Shown: positions 12,574 through 23,245, numbered from the stretch's first letter. The stretch is DNA of 64,000 nt from Ciborinia camelliae (GCA_025890175.1 JANPYM010000004.1:2179862-2243861), one strand, 5' to 3'. Made by a program: numbers and translations. The notes: generated by a model from the letters alone, not told the origin.

Positions 12574-13376
12574 TCACACCCCCTTAACCATCTTCCACCT
12601 CAAAAATTCTATCTGGGGCGTCCAGGTAAGCGCTCCAACCCATGGTTGCACATTATAATGCACTTTCAACACTACTCCTTCTGTTGAGGCGAGTTTGCCG
12701 CCCGGTTGTGTGATTTGATATTTGGCTTTTTGGTTTTTGAGCTTGAGAATGCCTCTGTGGGGGATAAACCATATTAGTACATGGTTTTTTCTTTGGTGGT
12801 TTAAGAAAAGAAGAGGGGGAGGGGATAAAGATGGCAAACCAACCTCGAAGGATCAATACTCTTTCCCTTAGAACTCTTAACCAATTTCTTCATCGCCGTC
12901 GGCCCAATATTCTTCAAATGATCCGCGCTCGGGTTTGTAATAATCGTATCCCAAATGACCGCCTCATTATCTAAAATGGTCGGCTCTGAAGAATTGGAAG
13001 GCCATGTTGCAGATACGTAGACAAATAGTTGTTTCGTGTTCCAGTTGAAAAGGGAGGACAAATCAGCGTCGAGGGAGAAGCGTATGTGTGCGTACTCTTC
13101 TTTTTTCGTCGAGTAGTAGTGTGGACGACCTTTTACGCTGAGGGAGAGGAGGGTTAGTTGAGGTTGGAAGGGAAAGGAAGGGAGTGGGTGGGATTGGTAA
13201 AAGGATAGAGGGACAGGCAGAGGGGAAACATACACTTGGATATCCTTAACTTCAAGTTTAGCACTGGGTGTCCTCGGCGAAATGAGATCTGTACATGCGA
13301 TCAAAGCCGCGACAACAAATGCCACTGTGGTGAAGAACCCAAAGACATTTTGGACGCGCACCAGTGAAGAATGCAT
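12574..13376 (-). CDS. SPC3: Signal peptidase complex subunit 3 (SPC22/23 family)
   Basis: Subunit of the ER signal peptidase, which removes signal peptides; SPC3 supports the catalytic subunit from the lumenal side. Three exons on the minus strand (13376-13234, 13137-12844, 12754-12574) give 205 residues in frame. The protein starts MHSSLVRVQNVFGFFTTVAFVVAALIAC, with a single N-terminal membrane anchor at about 10-28. A lumenal domain follows with the family blocks FSLDADLSSLFNWNTKQLFVY, EAVIWDTII and KVHYNVQPWVGALTW. The frame ends at MVKGV then TGA. Downstream of that TGA the same frame stays open for 28 more codons to TAG at 12487-12489 and encodes GLPALKEKKK-like sequence. The true C-terminus may therefore be longer, or the assembly may have indels here (see findings). 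Confidence 0.9.
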
Positions 13377-14165
13377 AGTTGTTCTGTTTGATATGCTTGC
13401 TTAGATCAATTGACGAGTGTTAAATATGCGATCAGGTTTCTTGACTACATGCGCCGTGGTGGTTCAAGCACTTGATCTTTTAATGGAGGTCTCGTTGAAC
13501 AGTGCTGATGAGCTCGAGATATTATCGCAATCTGGACTTTCGGATTTAAATTTCGGACTTAACACATCTCAATCGATTAAGCTAAATTAGCGTATTGTGG
13601 GGTAAGATGTGGCTGAAGGGCTGAACATTGAAGCTTCTCCATTCGGGTGACTACCTACCTACCTACCTTACCTAAGTATTTGATGTGGTGGTACATTTGA
13701 TATTTCTTTAGAAGAGAAGAAGAAGCTATATCAAATTGTATGTTCGATATTGAAGATACATAAAGGAAAAGTCTCCTATGAGAAGTCTTTTGATTCTAAA
13801 AGTCCATCCGTCGTCCCTCGACAAACATTAAAAAATATAAAAAAGGAAAAGCAAAATTGGTATCGCCAACCCAGCCAGCTCATCCTTTGGATGATTCCCA
13901 AAAATCAAACTAGTATCTTACAACCTTAGAGTTATTCGCGGTTCATACAAATCTCTCCCCAGATAGCTCTGTATAAGGGTAGAATTTTAACTCCATATTT
14001 TCCCTATTCCCCCTCTCCCCTGCTCTCCCTCCATTTCCCCTCCCCCTCACTCCCCATTTCCAAATATTATTACACGCCTAGAAGAACTGTTATCTTCACC
14101 TATCGCCATTCCCGATCGATTGATGATGTCGTCTCATCAACGTCCTATAATATAACGCAAGAAGC
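13377..14165. other. Intergenic between SPC3 and the PMP3-like gene
   Basis: SPC3 promoter plus the 3' flank of the PMP3-like gene. It includes a TACC repeat at about 13650-13670 and pyrimidine-rich stretches around 14000-14060. No gene seen. Confidence 0.5.
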
Positions 14166-14730
14166 TCAGACATCTCCCATAAATTTCGTAGGCGTGACGA
14201 TCTTATCACTTTGTGAACTGTCGGGATACCCTCCATATAACTGGGCGGCTTGGGCTTGTAAGGCTGCAGTCTGGGCGGCTTGGGCGGCTTTGGTTCTGTA
14301 GGCTGCGGCTTGGGCGGTTTGGAGGTCTATGGAGGCTTGGTGGGTTTGGGCGGCTTTGATGGCTGCGGCAGTTTGGGCGGCCTCTTCGAGGGATTCCATT
14401 CTTGCTTGTCTGGCTTCTTCGAGTTGTTCAAAGCGCAAATAGTGGATACAAATTGCGTGAACCAATCCTGGGACGAAGCTGTTGGTTTGTTAGTATCTAT
14501 TTTGGGGGTGTCTGAGGTAGAGGGAAAGAGAAAGAGAGTAGGATATATGTACAAGCAAGCCGTTAAAAGGGCATTAAGTATGCAAGTACAGCTGCATCCT
14601 GTTGCCAGGAAAACGCCAAGAGGAGGCATGAAGCAGGTTACTCCGATCAACAAGGCGTTAAGCTTGTTAGCACCTATTTACTAGGGATACGGAGTACAAG
14701 ATACAACTCACCAACTGAAATTATACTCAT
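14166..14730 (-). CDS. PMP3/YqaE (UPF0057) family small membrane protein with Ala/Gln-rich tail
   Basis: Family of tiny two-helix plasma-membrane proteins (Pmp3, RCI2) linked to membrane potential and salt tolerance. Exons proposed on the minus strand: 14730-14712, 14673-14553 and 14478-14166, about 150 residues. The family signature is clear: MPPLGVFLATGC, then ILNALLTAC, and across the second intron FVPGLVHAICIHY. After the second helix comes a charged helix (RFEQLEEARQARMESLEEA) and an Ala/Gln/Thr-rich segment of about 60 residues, ending in TPTKFMGDV. Yeast Pmp3 is only about 55 residues; filamentous fungi also have longer members. The second intron (74 bp) is secure. The first exon (MSIISV) and its 38-bp intron are tentative because the intron is unusually short, so the start may differ. 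Confidence 0.75.
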
Positions 14731-16679
14731 ATTTGCGAATTTATCTTATACTAGTAGGTTAATAATCTAATAAAAATTCACAAGATTGCGATTTGCAATA
14801 CTTTCAAGAATATATCTTTTCAAAGTTCGTCAAGTGTAAGAGTACAAACTTGAAAGAACAATTATCTAAGGATAAAGAAAAGAAAGAAAAATGTCTTGAA
14901 AGGAAGATACGCATTTACAAATGTGAAAGCTAAAGATAAAGAAAGACGAATATTAGTTTTGCTCACTTAGATGAGGAATGTATACTAGGTTAAGGTTAAA
15001 GTACGAGACTACTACGCTTTATATATTAGAGTCCATATACTACAAGAATTAGTTTTCTTCTTATAGGAGTTCACGATCTTGTGGGGGATTAAGCCCATAT
15101 AGGGGCTTAAACGATGGACGCCGAAAAGCTAATAGAACTAATACGCTTAGAATAGGAAGAGAACTAATAGTATGGAATAATAATGAGCTAATATTGTACG
15201 TCTTATAGTAGACTGCAGCGAAAGATCATGCGCAAAGTGCTGAAGAGCCTGAAGGAGAGACAGATATAAAAGCTTAGGTATTTAAACCCATCTATCTAAT
15301 AGGAGCGATTGGTATTACCATGGGAATAGTGAAGACGAATAGTACTATGTGTTTACACTGTATATTGTATTTCGATTTGTTTTTGTAAACTATACTATGT
15401 ATTGAATCGTGTGTATATATGCGTACCACTAGTACACGCGCTAGTTGTATAGCACCCTCATATCACATAATTATCTCAACAGTTACTGTAAAAAAACCTC
15501 TTCAATCTTTTAATACCTAGTAGTTGATAGATAATCCTCCAAGTATTTAGAAACAGTTAATTAGAAGTCTACCTAGGGGTTAAGCGAAGATATATAAACA
15601 TTGATCTAAAAGATCTCTAAGAGATTTGAAGATCTAATTAGATATCTCGTCTCCAAGTAATCTTAAAGTCTTTAATATTTCTAATCTTTCAACCTCTTGT
15701 TCTCTACGACTTCTAAAGTTACCACAAAGCCTAGGTAGGTATCTATCCCACGCCAAAAAGAAACTATATCTCACACTGCCTTAATATTAACGATATCAAC
15801 AATATCAACAATATCAACTCTAGTTTCTACTACTAATATGAATAGACATTTTTAACAGAGCCACCAAGTAGAATTATAGAACAAATAGTCAATTCAAATT
15901 ATTCGAAATAGTAGAACAAACGCTACTTTCCATACATTTAATATTCATCTACCTATAAAAGTCCAGAAATGATGAATTAAAAAAAGTGAGAAATTTTCCC
16001 CTTCTTTCCCTCCAAAAAAAAAAGCCAGGTCCCTTCCAAGTATATCTTCCAACCCATGTTTTAAGAAATAACTCTTTTATATACCTAATATGAAGCGATA
16101 ATCAATTCAACTCAATCACTATTATTATAATATTATTCGTATTAATAGTGTTAATGAATAAAATCATTTTTAACCTAAAATCTTCTGCCCTACTGAGGGT
16201 ACCTAGGTAGAGAAGTTAAAAGACCATGTGCCTGGCCTTGGAAGCATCTGTGTTTGATTCATAAATCATTAACGAATACCCAAGATAAAACATATCATCT
16301 CCGATCAATCATACCACTGGTAGAAAACGTCAGAGTATTTTTGAAGCGTAATAGTGATAGAACAACCTAACATTCATCTAGGCCATGTGCCTGTTAATCT
16401 GCCTTTGGCAAAGCTATCTCATTGCCAACTTGGTTTATAACTAGCTTTAGAGACATAAAACATACCACAGTAATCGCATAAATAAATGTATGTCTTTAAT
16501 TAGTATAAAGTTGTATGAATATTCCATATTGAGATTCTATCTCAGCCTTCCATCCGGATATCTAGATATCACATTTTGCCCGAAACTCCAGGGAATGCCA
16601 CCTCCCCGTGCCCCCTTAAACCCAACTCCATATCGCTCAAATGCATGATAAAATTCACAGTCGTACACCTACGCCCTCT
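14731..16679. other. Intergenic, mostly AT-rich and possibly containing a decayed transposon
   Basis: About 1.9 kb between two minus-strand genes. Apart from the possible retroelement remnant at 15110-15400 listed separately, I see no coding potential. The part before 16680 is the 3' flank of TAF11. Confidence 0.5.
15110..15400 (+). pseudogene. Possible RIP-degraded retroelement fragment
   Basis: From ATG at 15115 one frame reads MDAEKLIELIRLE and then continues through many TAG/TAA codons to lysine/arginine-rich sequence (RKIMRKVLKSLKERQI). Most of the stops sit where CAG or CAA (Gln) would give a continuous polar, gag-like protein, the pattern expected from C-to-T repeat-induced point mutation. 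The family is not identified and the boundaries are guesses. Confidence 0.25.
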
Positions 16680-17663
16680 TCATTTGAAGAGTCTTTTACC
16701 CCCGACTCTAGAACCGAATCTTTCAACCCCACTATGCTGTTGTAATTGCCATAAATTCAATTGTCCAGCCAATCCATCTTCATTTCCCTCTCTCAACCTT
16801 CTTAATGCTTCCCTCAAATGGTCCGCTTGCAAAGGTGCTCTCCTCAACTCCTTGGTTTCCTGGACTTCTTCGCCGGTTTCTTCTCCTTTAGTATTAGGCG
16901 TATCCTCCAGTGGGGGATTGGCAAATCCAGCATTTGGTTCCCCAGCTTCGATCCATTGTGTTTGTACCTTCCTCGCACCTTCAATCAACTCTCCAACAAA
17001 TTGTTTGGCCACACTCTTTACCGCTAAAATAACAGTAGCTGGCACACTTTGCGAAAGAGTTTGATTTACAATCCTCCTAATCGTAGCATCGGGAAATTTT
17101 ACAGCTCTCATAGCTGTGTAACGTTCAAACTGTTCCGGATCCAAATGGTTTGCCAATAAAGCCCGTCGTTGTATGTCCCTTTGCTTTTCTTCAATACTAG
17201 ACGACATCGATGTCATTGTTTGATCCACAATATTGTCATCTTCTTCGTCATCTTCAATGTTTCCATTTGATGTTCGTCGTTTCTTTGAGGCAGGTCCTTC
17301 TGATTTCACCCCGCCAGCATTGGATCCCTCAAAATCACCTTTTCCACCTTTCAATTTCTTTGGGCGTTTCCTTTTTGATTGACCGCCAGCGACACTTCCA
17401 CTAACAAGGGACATGTTATCAACACTTGGTGAACGTTCGTAACCAGGTGTGAATACTGCGGATTCGGGAGGGAAGGAGGTTTGGCGCAAAGGATGCGCGG
17501 AGTGAGTTGAAGTTGTGGATATCATACTTGCTTTCCGACGCTTGAGTACTTCAGAAGCTCGACGTGTATGCGACAATGCAGTTGTGGAGAGTGGCACTGG
17601 GTTGGATGGTATTGTGAGGGAAAGGGCATGAGGGAATTCTGCGGGTGCTGGTGGAGACGCCAT
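16680..17663 (-). CDS. TAF11: TFIID subunit TAF11 (histone-fold)
   Basis: Subunit of the general transcription factor TFIID, which pairs with TAF13 through a histone fold. Single exon, 327 residues. The N-terminal 160 residues are low-complexity and basic (KRKRPKKLKGGKG near 97-109; SKKRRTS near 126-132), followed by an acidic patch (DDEEDDN). The TAFII28-type histone fold starts at EQFERYTAMRAVKFPDATIRRIVNQ (about 177-201) and continues through VPATVILAVKSVAKQFVGELIEGARKVQ. A linker of about 40 residues rich in Glu/Pro follows, then the last helix PLQADHLREALRRL (278-290). The linker between fold helices is typical of fungal TAF11. It is close to TAF6, another histone-fold TAF. Confidence 0.93.
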   Translation of the reverse strand: MASPPAPAEFPHALSLTIPSNPVPLSTTALSHTRRASEVLKRRKASMISTTSTHSAHPLRQTSFPPESAVFTPGYERSPSVDNMSLVSGSVAGGQSKRKRPKKLKGGKGDFEGSNAGGVKSEGPASKKRRTSNGNIEDDEEDDNIVDQTMTSMSSSIEEKQRDIQRRALLANHLDPEQFERYTAMRAVKFPDATIRRIVNQTLSQSVPATVILAVKSVAKQFVGELIEGARKVQTQWIEAGEPNAGFANPPLEDTPNTKGEETGEEVQETKELRRAPLQADHLREALRRLREGNEDGLAGQLNLWQLQQHSGVERFGSRVGGKRLFK

Positions 17664-18023
17664 ATTGACTTATGATTTTCGAGCTGGTCAGTGCTAAATG
17701 GATAAGTGAGGCAGTAAAGCCTTGGGACCGAAGCTTATTAACGGTGATGACGGTTTGAACACGACAGTCTTACTTGTTTGTTGGTTGTGCACACGAAAAA
17801 AAGAAGTTGTATAGATTTCAATGAAAATACTTATGTAGGTAGTGGTCGATGGATCAATAATGTGAGTGAGACCTTTAATGTTCCTTTGAGACGGGACTGG
17901 GAACTTGGAAGGTGGTACCGTATTAGTACCAGTAATAGCCTGGGTACCTTAGCGGAGGTACTAAGGGTTTAGAAACAGTGATTTCATTGTGATCAGGTTC
18001 AGAAACCATATCTCAGTTGGTGG
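17664..18023. other. TAF11 upstream region
   Basis: Promoter side of TAF11 up to the foldback element. A 64-codon plus-strand frame (17778-17972) has no family resemblance. Confidence 0.5.
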
Positions 18024-18566
18024 AGTATTCGCATTATATTTAAAAATAAAGTATTTTTGAAAATAAAGCGTTTTTGAAAATAAAGCGTTTTTGAAAATAT
18101 AAAGCGTTTTTGAAAATATAAAGCGTTTTTGAAAAAAAAAACCGTTTTTAAATATTTTTAATTTAAAAAAAAATAAAAAGAAATATCAATCAAGATATTT
18201 CATATTCTAAATTTCAAGTTTCAATTAATTTTTTTTTTCAACTTTGAAAATTCAAATCAAACGCATTACCATTACACTATAAAGGATATGTTTTATTTTG
18301 TTTTGATTAATTAGAAATAAATAAAATTATATAGTTAAAATAGTTTCAAAAACGATTTATTTTCAAAAACACTTTATATTTTCAAAAACGCTTTATATTT
18401 TCAAAAACGCTTTATATTTTCAAAAACGCTTTATTTTCAAAAACGCTTTATTTTCAAAAACAATTTATTTTCAGAATCAATTTATATTTTCAAATATAAT
18501 TTATATTTTCAAATATAATTTATATTTTCAAATACAATTTATATTTTTAAATATAGTCTAAATACT
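18024..18566. mobile_element. Foldback-like element: inverted arrays of a 16-19 bp repeat
   Basis: The left arm holds tandem copies of a GCGTTTTTGAAAATAAA-type unit (about 18045-18150). The right arm holds the same unit in opposite orientation, TTTTCAAAAACGCTTTATA (about 18345-18480), grading into diverged copies to about 18550. Outside the arrays the ends match as inverted repeats: AGTATT at 18024 and AATACT ending at 18566, with TATATTTAAAAATA just inside each. The centre (about 18150-18345) is plain AT-rich DNA. There is no coding frame and I found no clear target duplication. The organisation resembles foldback elements, whose long terminal repeats contain small tandem repeats. Confidence 0.65.
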
Positions 18567-18952
18567 GTGTTTTGAAACCGGCCATCTCCACTAAGGTAGG
18601 TATTGACTAACGCAAGGCTGAGCGACCGAGCCCCTATGGTAGCCTGTAAGTGGAAGCTTTATTAAGCTGCTTTACAGATGGATGGATCCCTAGGTGCCTA
18701 GGTACCTACCTACCTAGGCAATATTCTTAGCGCCGCATTGAGATAGGCAATCCAACCAATCCAGCCATCAAGCCATCAAGCCTATCTCGGAGAACAACAT
18801 TTACCAGTACTACCAGTACCTAATCTGACACAACAGCACAGGTAAATTTTCTTTGATTGCAACCACCCCGGTCATCCCCATCTCTTCACATCTTTTTATT
18901 TTTTTCCCATTCAATCAAATACAATTCGATATACAATCCCTGGTCTTTCACA
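18567..18952. other. Upstream region of GTP cyclohydrolase I
   Basis: Contains a palindromic microsatellite (CCTAGGTACCTACCTACCTAGG, split by one base) at about 18693-18718 and a pyrimidine-rich leader directly before the ATG at 18953. No gene seen. Confidence 0.5.
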
Positions 18953-20020
18953 ATGGTACAATTCTCCAATACAGATGGGAACAAGGCGGAAGCAGAGAAG
19001 GAAAACAGAGAATTGAATGGTGGAAGCTCCAAACGCAAGTCCGAAAGTAACGGAGAAGCCGGGGAGCTGAGTAAGAAGAAGAAGAAGTCAAAATCAAACG
19101 GGCATGGTCATGGACATCGACATAGAAGACTTAGTGTCAGCACCAAACCGGCGAGGGATCCAAGAGATGAGGCTGCCGATACTCCAGAGGAGGCTATAGT
19201 TGAGGAAGTTTCGAGAAGTCCAAGTCCAGTTATTGATTTCGATGGGTTGAGTCGTCCTAGTATGTCATCGCCTTGTCCATTCACCCTCTTTCCAAATGCG
19301 AAAAAATCTGGGTTCGTTTGATCATATAGCTAACATTCATTACAGGCAAAGGCGCACGAGAACGTCTCGACGAATCCCCAGAACAAGCAGCTGTCCGAAT
19401 GTCAAAATTAACGGGCGCAGTCCGCACGATTCTCGAATGCATAGGTGAAGATCCGGATCGAGAAGGTCTCTTAGCCACACCAGAACGTTATGCAAAAGCA
19501 ATGCTTTACCTCACGAAAGGATACCAGGAGAATGTCAGAGACATTGTAAATGACGCAATCTTCCATGAAGACCACAACGAATTGGTTATTGTCAAAGATA
19601 TTGAGGTCTTTAGTATGTGCGAACATCACATGGTTCCATTTACTGGAAAGGTAAGCTTGCCCCATTTGTAATTTTTGAGAAGCAATGGAAGCTAATTCTT
19701 TCGAAATATAGATGCACATTGGTTACATTCCGGATCGAAATGTCATTGGTATCTCGAAGTTGCCCCGGATTGCGGATATGTTCTCACGAAGATTACAAAT
19801 CCAAGAGAGACTTACAAAAGATGTCGCGCATGCCGTTATGGAAATCCTTAAGCCACAAGGTGTGGCAGTTGTTATGGAATCGAGTCATTTATGCATGGTT
19901 ATGCGCGGAGTTGAGAAAACAAGTGCTACCACGATTACAAGTTGTGTTCTGGGTTGCATAGAGAAGAGAGAAAAGACCAGAAATGAGTTTTTTAGTTTGG
20001 TGGGTTTGAATAGAAGATGA
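18953..20020 (+). CDS. FOL2: GTP cyclohydrolase I
   Basis: Converts GTP to 7,8-dihydroneopterin triphosphate, the first step of folate and pterin synthesis. Exons 18953-19259, 19346-19650 and 19712-20020 give 306 residues. The first 100 residues are a disordered extension with a lysine run ([11 protein letters not shown]) and a His-rich stretch (HGHGHRHRR), not needed in bacterial enzymes. The catalytic domain begins at about residue 115. It has [20 protein letters not shown], the zinc and active-site block [12 protein letters not shown] (Cys194, His197), [32 protein letters not shown], and [11 protein letters not shown] with the third zinc ligand Cys265. The end, TRNEFFSLV, is the family C-terminus. 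It is transcribed toward the convergent thymidylate kinase gene, about 320 bp away. Confidence 0.95.
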
Positions 20021-20340
20021 TAGATGGTAAAAGGGATGGTACATTTGCATAATGCGGCGTTTGGAAAGAGGTAAATTGGTCTTCAACACCACCATGGGAA
20101 AGGCGTTCGTTCTTTGGTCTTAACGCCATATCTTACTATCTTCTTACGTCTATACTGGATAATTGTCTATCGGGTCTGTGACCTTGACATCAACAAATAC
20201 AAGTTGGAAACATAACTCCGCTGGCATGTTGTCAGTATGTTCTTCCAAAAGCTTCTTACCACATTTTCTGTCTATTGTTTCTTTCCCGTGTGAATCCTTT
20301 AGTCCGTTCATATGTACAATGCTGTAAACCTTTTTCTTCT
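20021..20340. other. Convergent 3' spacer
   Basis: The 320-bp spacer between the 3' ends of GTP cyclohydrolase and thymidylate kinase. No gene; it presumably holds both polyadenylation regions. Confidence 0.6.
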
Positions 20341-21165
20341 CTATCGCACTACACCTAATTCCCCAAGCTCCCCTTTTTCTATTTGTTCTACCAGACCGTC
20401 AACGACATCCCAGATCTTCTCCGCGACCTGGTCCAAACCATCGCCTGCATCAATGGCCTTCATTATATTCCGCTCATGTTCAAATCCTGGGATAGCCGTA
20501 TTTTGCAACGTCAAGAATCCATCCCTTACTCTCCTCTGCATCTCTCTCGTTTCGTACTTTTCATCCCCATATCCGCCTCGCTTTTCTGCTTCCTCAGGCT
20601 CCAGATCCAAAAATACCACCTTGTCCGGCATCGGTAGTCCTATCTCAGGGTTTTTGCACCATTCAAGAGAAAGATGGTTTGGAGAATCTTTCGGATATTT
20701 GGAGGAGGTGTAGATCATCCCGGAATAGTAATAACGATCGCATACTATTGTGTACCCCTTTGCAATAAACTCTCTAATCTCCTGAGCTTTCTCCCATCGA
20801 TTCGCGGAGAAGAGAAGGTGTATTGATTGATCGGGGAGGGTAGTGGAGGATTGGAGGTAGGAATTTATCTGTTGACCAATTGGGGTTGTTCTGTCTTGAA
20901 TTATGAGCTTGATGTTTTTTCTATTTGATCAGGAGGAGGGTGATCCAGCATTGGCATGCTGAAGAGATGTAGTAATGAAATGATAAATACCAGGAAATCG
21001 CATCAGCTTAACATTTCGTCCAGAAGCATAGAGCCTATCGCATAATTTCTTCACCTGGGTCGTTTTTCCAGCTCGATCGAGTCCTTCAATCAAAATGAAT
21101 GAGCCGCGGGAGATGGGGCGTGAGGATTCACGATGTGGATATGGTTCTGAGATAATAGTTGACAT
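20341..21165 (-). CDS. CDC8: Thymidylate kinase (dTMP kinase)
   Basis: Phosphorylates dTMP to dTDP, an essential step in dTTP supply. Two exons on the minus strand (21165-20991, 20894-20341; 96-bp intron) give 242 residues. The P-loop FILIEGLDRAGKTTQ lies at about 23-37. The intron interrupts the conserved MRFPDRTTPIGQQINSYL between P and D, which fixes the splice phase. Then come LLFSANRWEKAQEI and the DRYYYSGMIYTSSK block, with the lid region following. The C-terminal part is slightly longer than in yeast, ending in an acidic/Gly-rich tail (EKGELGELGVVR). It is divergent from TAF6, with 607 bp between the start codons. Confidence 0.95.
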
Positions 21166-21772
21166 GTTGCAGGTTATGTACGAAAGTATCAGAAATGCAG
21201 AATAAATTCAATGAAGGAGAGGAGACAACAGCGGGGTACGTGTTGCAGTACGCGACCTGGAGACGATGTGGGACATGGGGGCGCGTCTTTTCAGAACATA
21301 TCTCATGTATGTGGAAAAGTAATACAATATCGGATCAAAGGAAAGAATAAAGTGTAATCATCCCAATCATTGATGCAGGGTACGGCAATGTCAGTAAACT
21401 GGATTTCATTGTACATCAAGGAGGAAGTTGCTGTACGATACCTACCTAGGTACACTTGACTGGGTAGGTAGCCTTGTGAAAGAAGTTCAGCCTTGTTTCC
21501 CTTAGCTCCAATAATCAATTCGAACTACTAGGTACATCTATCAAAGAATATCCTACAAGCCATAAACGCCAAATGGAATGCGCCGACAACAATATTTCCT
21601 CGAACAGATGTTAGGATCTCAACAGCTTTTCGGATTCTCCTCCATCGTCCTTACGCCTATATTTCTCCAGCTATAGGTTGTCGCGACTCTACTCCTTGCC
21701 GATCAATCCTCAATAACCGGCTGCGATCGATCCCCCTCCCTCCACAGAAGGTCCAAGGCTCACTTAATCGAC
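21166..21772. promoter_or_regulatory. Bidirectional promoter region, CDC8 / TAF6
   Basis: 607 bp between the start codons of two divergent housekeeping genes. It carries a palindromic CCTACCTAGGTA motif at about 21442-21453 and a pyrimidine-rich tract before the TAF6 start. No TATA box stands out. Confidence 0.5.
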
Positions 21773-23245
21773 ATGGCGGATCCTAAGTTGGTATGGAACC
21801 CTGACAACGTTCGAGATGTAGCGGAATCCGTCGGTATCTCACAATTGGGCGAAGAAGCAGTGAGAGCATTGTCGCAAGAGGTCGAATATCGAGTCGGACA
21901 AGTCATTGTCGAAGCAATGCGATTTATGCACCAAGGCAAAAGAACAGTATTGGGAACACAGGATATTTCACAAGCGCTCAAAGTACTGGATGTCGAGCCA
22001 CTTTATGGCTATGAATCTACGAGACCACTGAGATTTGGAGAGGCAAGCTTGGGTCCTGGTCAACCACTCTTCTACATTGAGGACGAGGAAGTAGATTTTG
22101 AGAAACTGATTAATGCCCCTCTACCCAAAGTTCCGAGAGATATGTCATTTACCGGTAAGGAAATGTATGAAGTGCATGGTACAGTATGATGCTGATGGTA
22201 ACAAACAGCACATTGGCTCGCGGTCGAAGGTGTTCAGCCATCAATTCCACAAAATCCCACAACAGCAGAAGCTCGTGCAAATGACCTAGTGCCCAAAGGT
22301 CCTGGTGCGAATCCCAATCTCGGAGCTCTGGCTGGAAACGACAATGTTTCGGTCAAGCCTTTGGTCAAACACATTGTGTCTAAAGAGTTGATACTGTTCT
22401 TCGACAAGATTCGTGCTGCCATTCTCGATGATGATAATGATCCGGAAGTCGTGACATTACGAGAATCCGCGCTAGAAAGTGTAAAATCAGATCCAGGTCT
22501 TCATCAATTGGTCCCATATTTCGTTCATTTCATTGCAGAGAAGGTTACTCATTCTTTGGGCAACCTTTTCGTATTACAACAAATGCTGAAATTGTCAAAT
22601 GCCCTAATTTCAAACACAACACTTTTTGTCAATCCTTACATATCCAGTCTATGCCCACCCATTCTTACATGTCTAGTCGGTCGTACGCTTGGCACAGGGA
22701 CCGCAGATGAATTGAAAGAAAAATATCAACTGCGTGATACGGCAGCATCTCTCATCGGCATCATCTCGAAAAAATACACGGAATCAAATGCACAGCTGAG
22801 GGCAAGGTTGGCAAGATCTTGTTTAAAATTCTTTTTGGATCCAACACGCTCTCCGGGAGAATATTATGGGGCTATCAGTGGACTACTGGCAATCGGCGGT
22901 CCTGATGGTGTTAGGGCCCTCATTCTTCCAAATTTGAAAGCTTTCGATTATGTGTTAAACAAGTTGAGAACCGACAGAAGTGGCGATGACAAGGAGCTAC
23001 AGATGTTGATCGCGGTACTTGTGAAGACGGTTATGAGCCTTTCTGAAAAGGCCAATATCATTACGAATGGTACTAATGGTACGAATGGTAGGAATGGTAA
23101 TGGAATGAATGGGATGATGGATGTAGATGACGATGAGGGAAAGCAGCTAGAAGAGTTTCTTGGACCCACTATTGGGAGAAGGATACGAAATGCGAGTGAT
23201 CACACATTGAACAGGGCAATTCTCGAGGCGAGAGAGAAGAATTAG
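21773..23245 (+). CDS. TAF6: TFIID/SAGA subunit TAF6 (histone H4-like)
   Basis: Histone-fold subunit of TFIID (and SAGA) that pairs with TAF9. Exons 21773-22154 and 22209-23245, joined at [10 protein letters not shown], give 472 residues. Residues 5-70 are the H4-like fold: [65 protein letters not shown] in pieces. Next is the TAF6 signature [15 protein letters not shown] and a PL-PK-PRD linker. The C-terminal half (about 195-435) is the TAF6 HEAT-repeat domain, beginning [16 protein letters not shown] and including [27 protein letters not shown] and the [21 protein letters not shown] block. An Asn/Gly-rich insert ([16 protein letters not shown]) precedes the acidic end. Confidence 0.95.

Noticed and set aside
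14280..14684. Gly-rich plus-strand frame of 134 codons
   Set aside because: It is the antisense of the Ala/Gln-rich tail of the PMP3-like gene.
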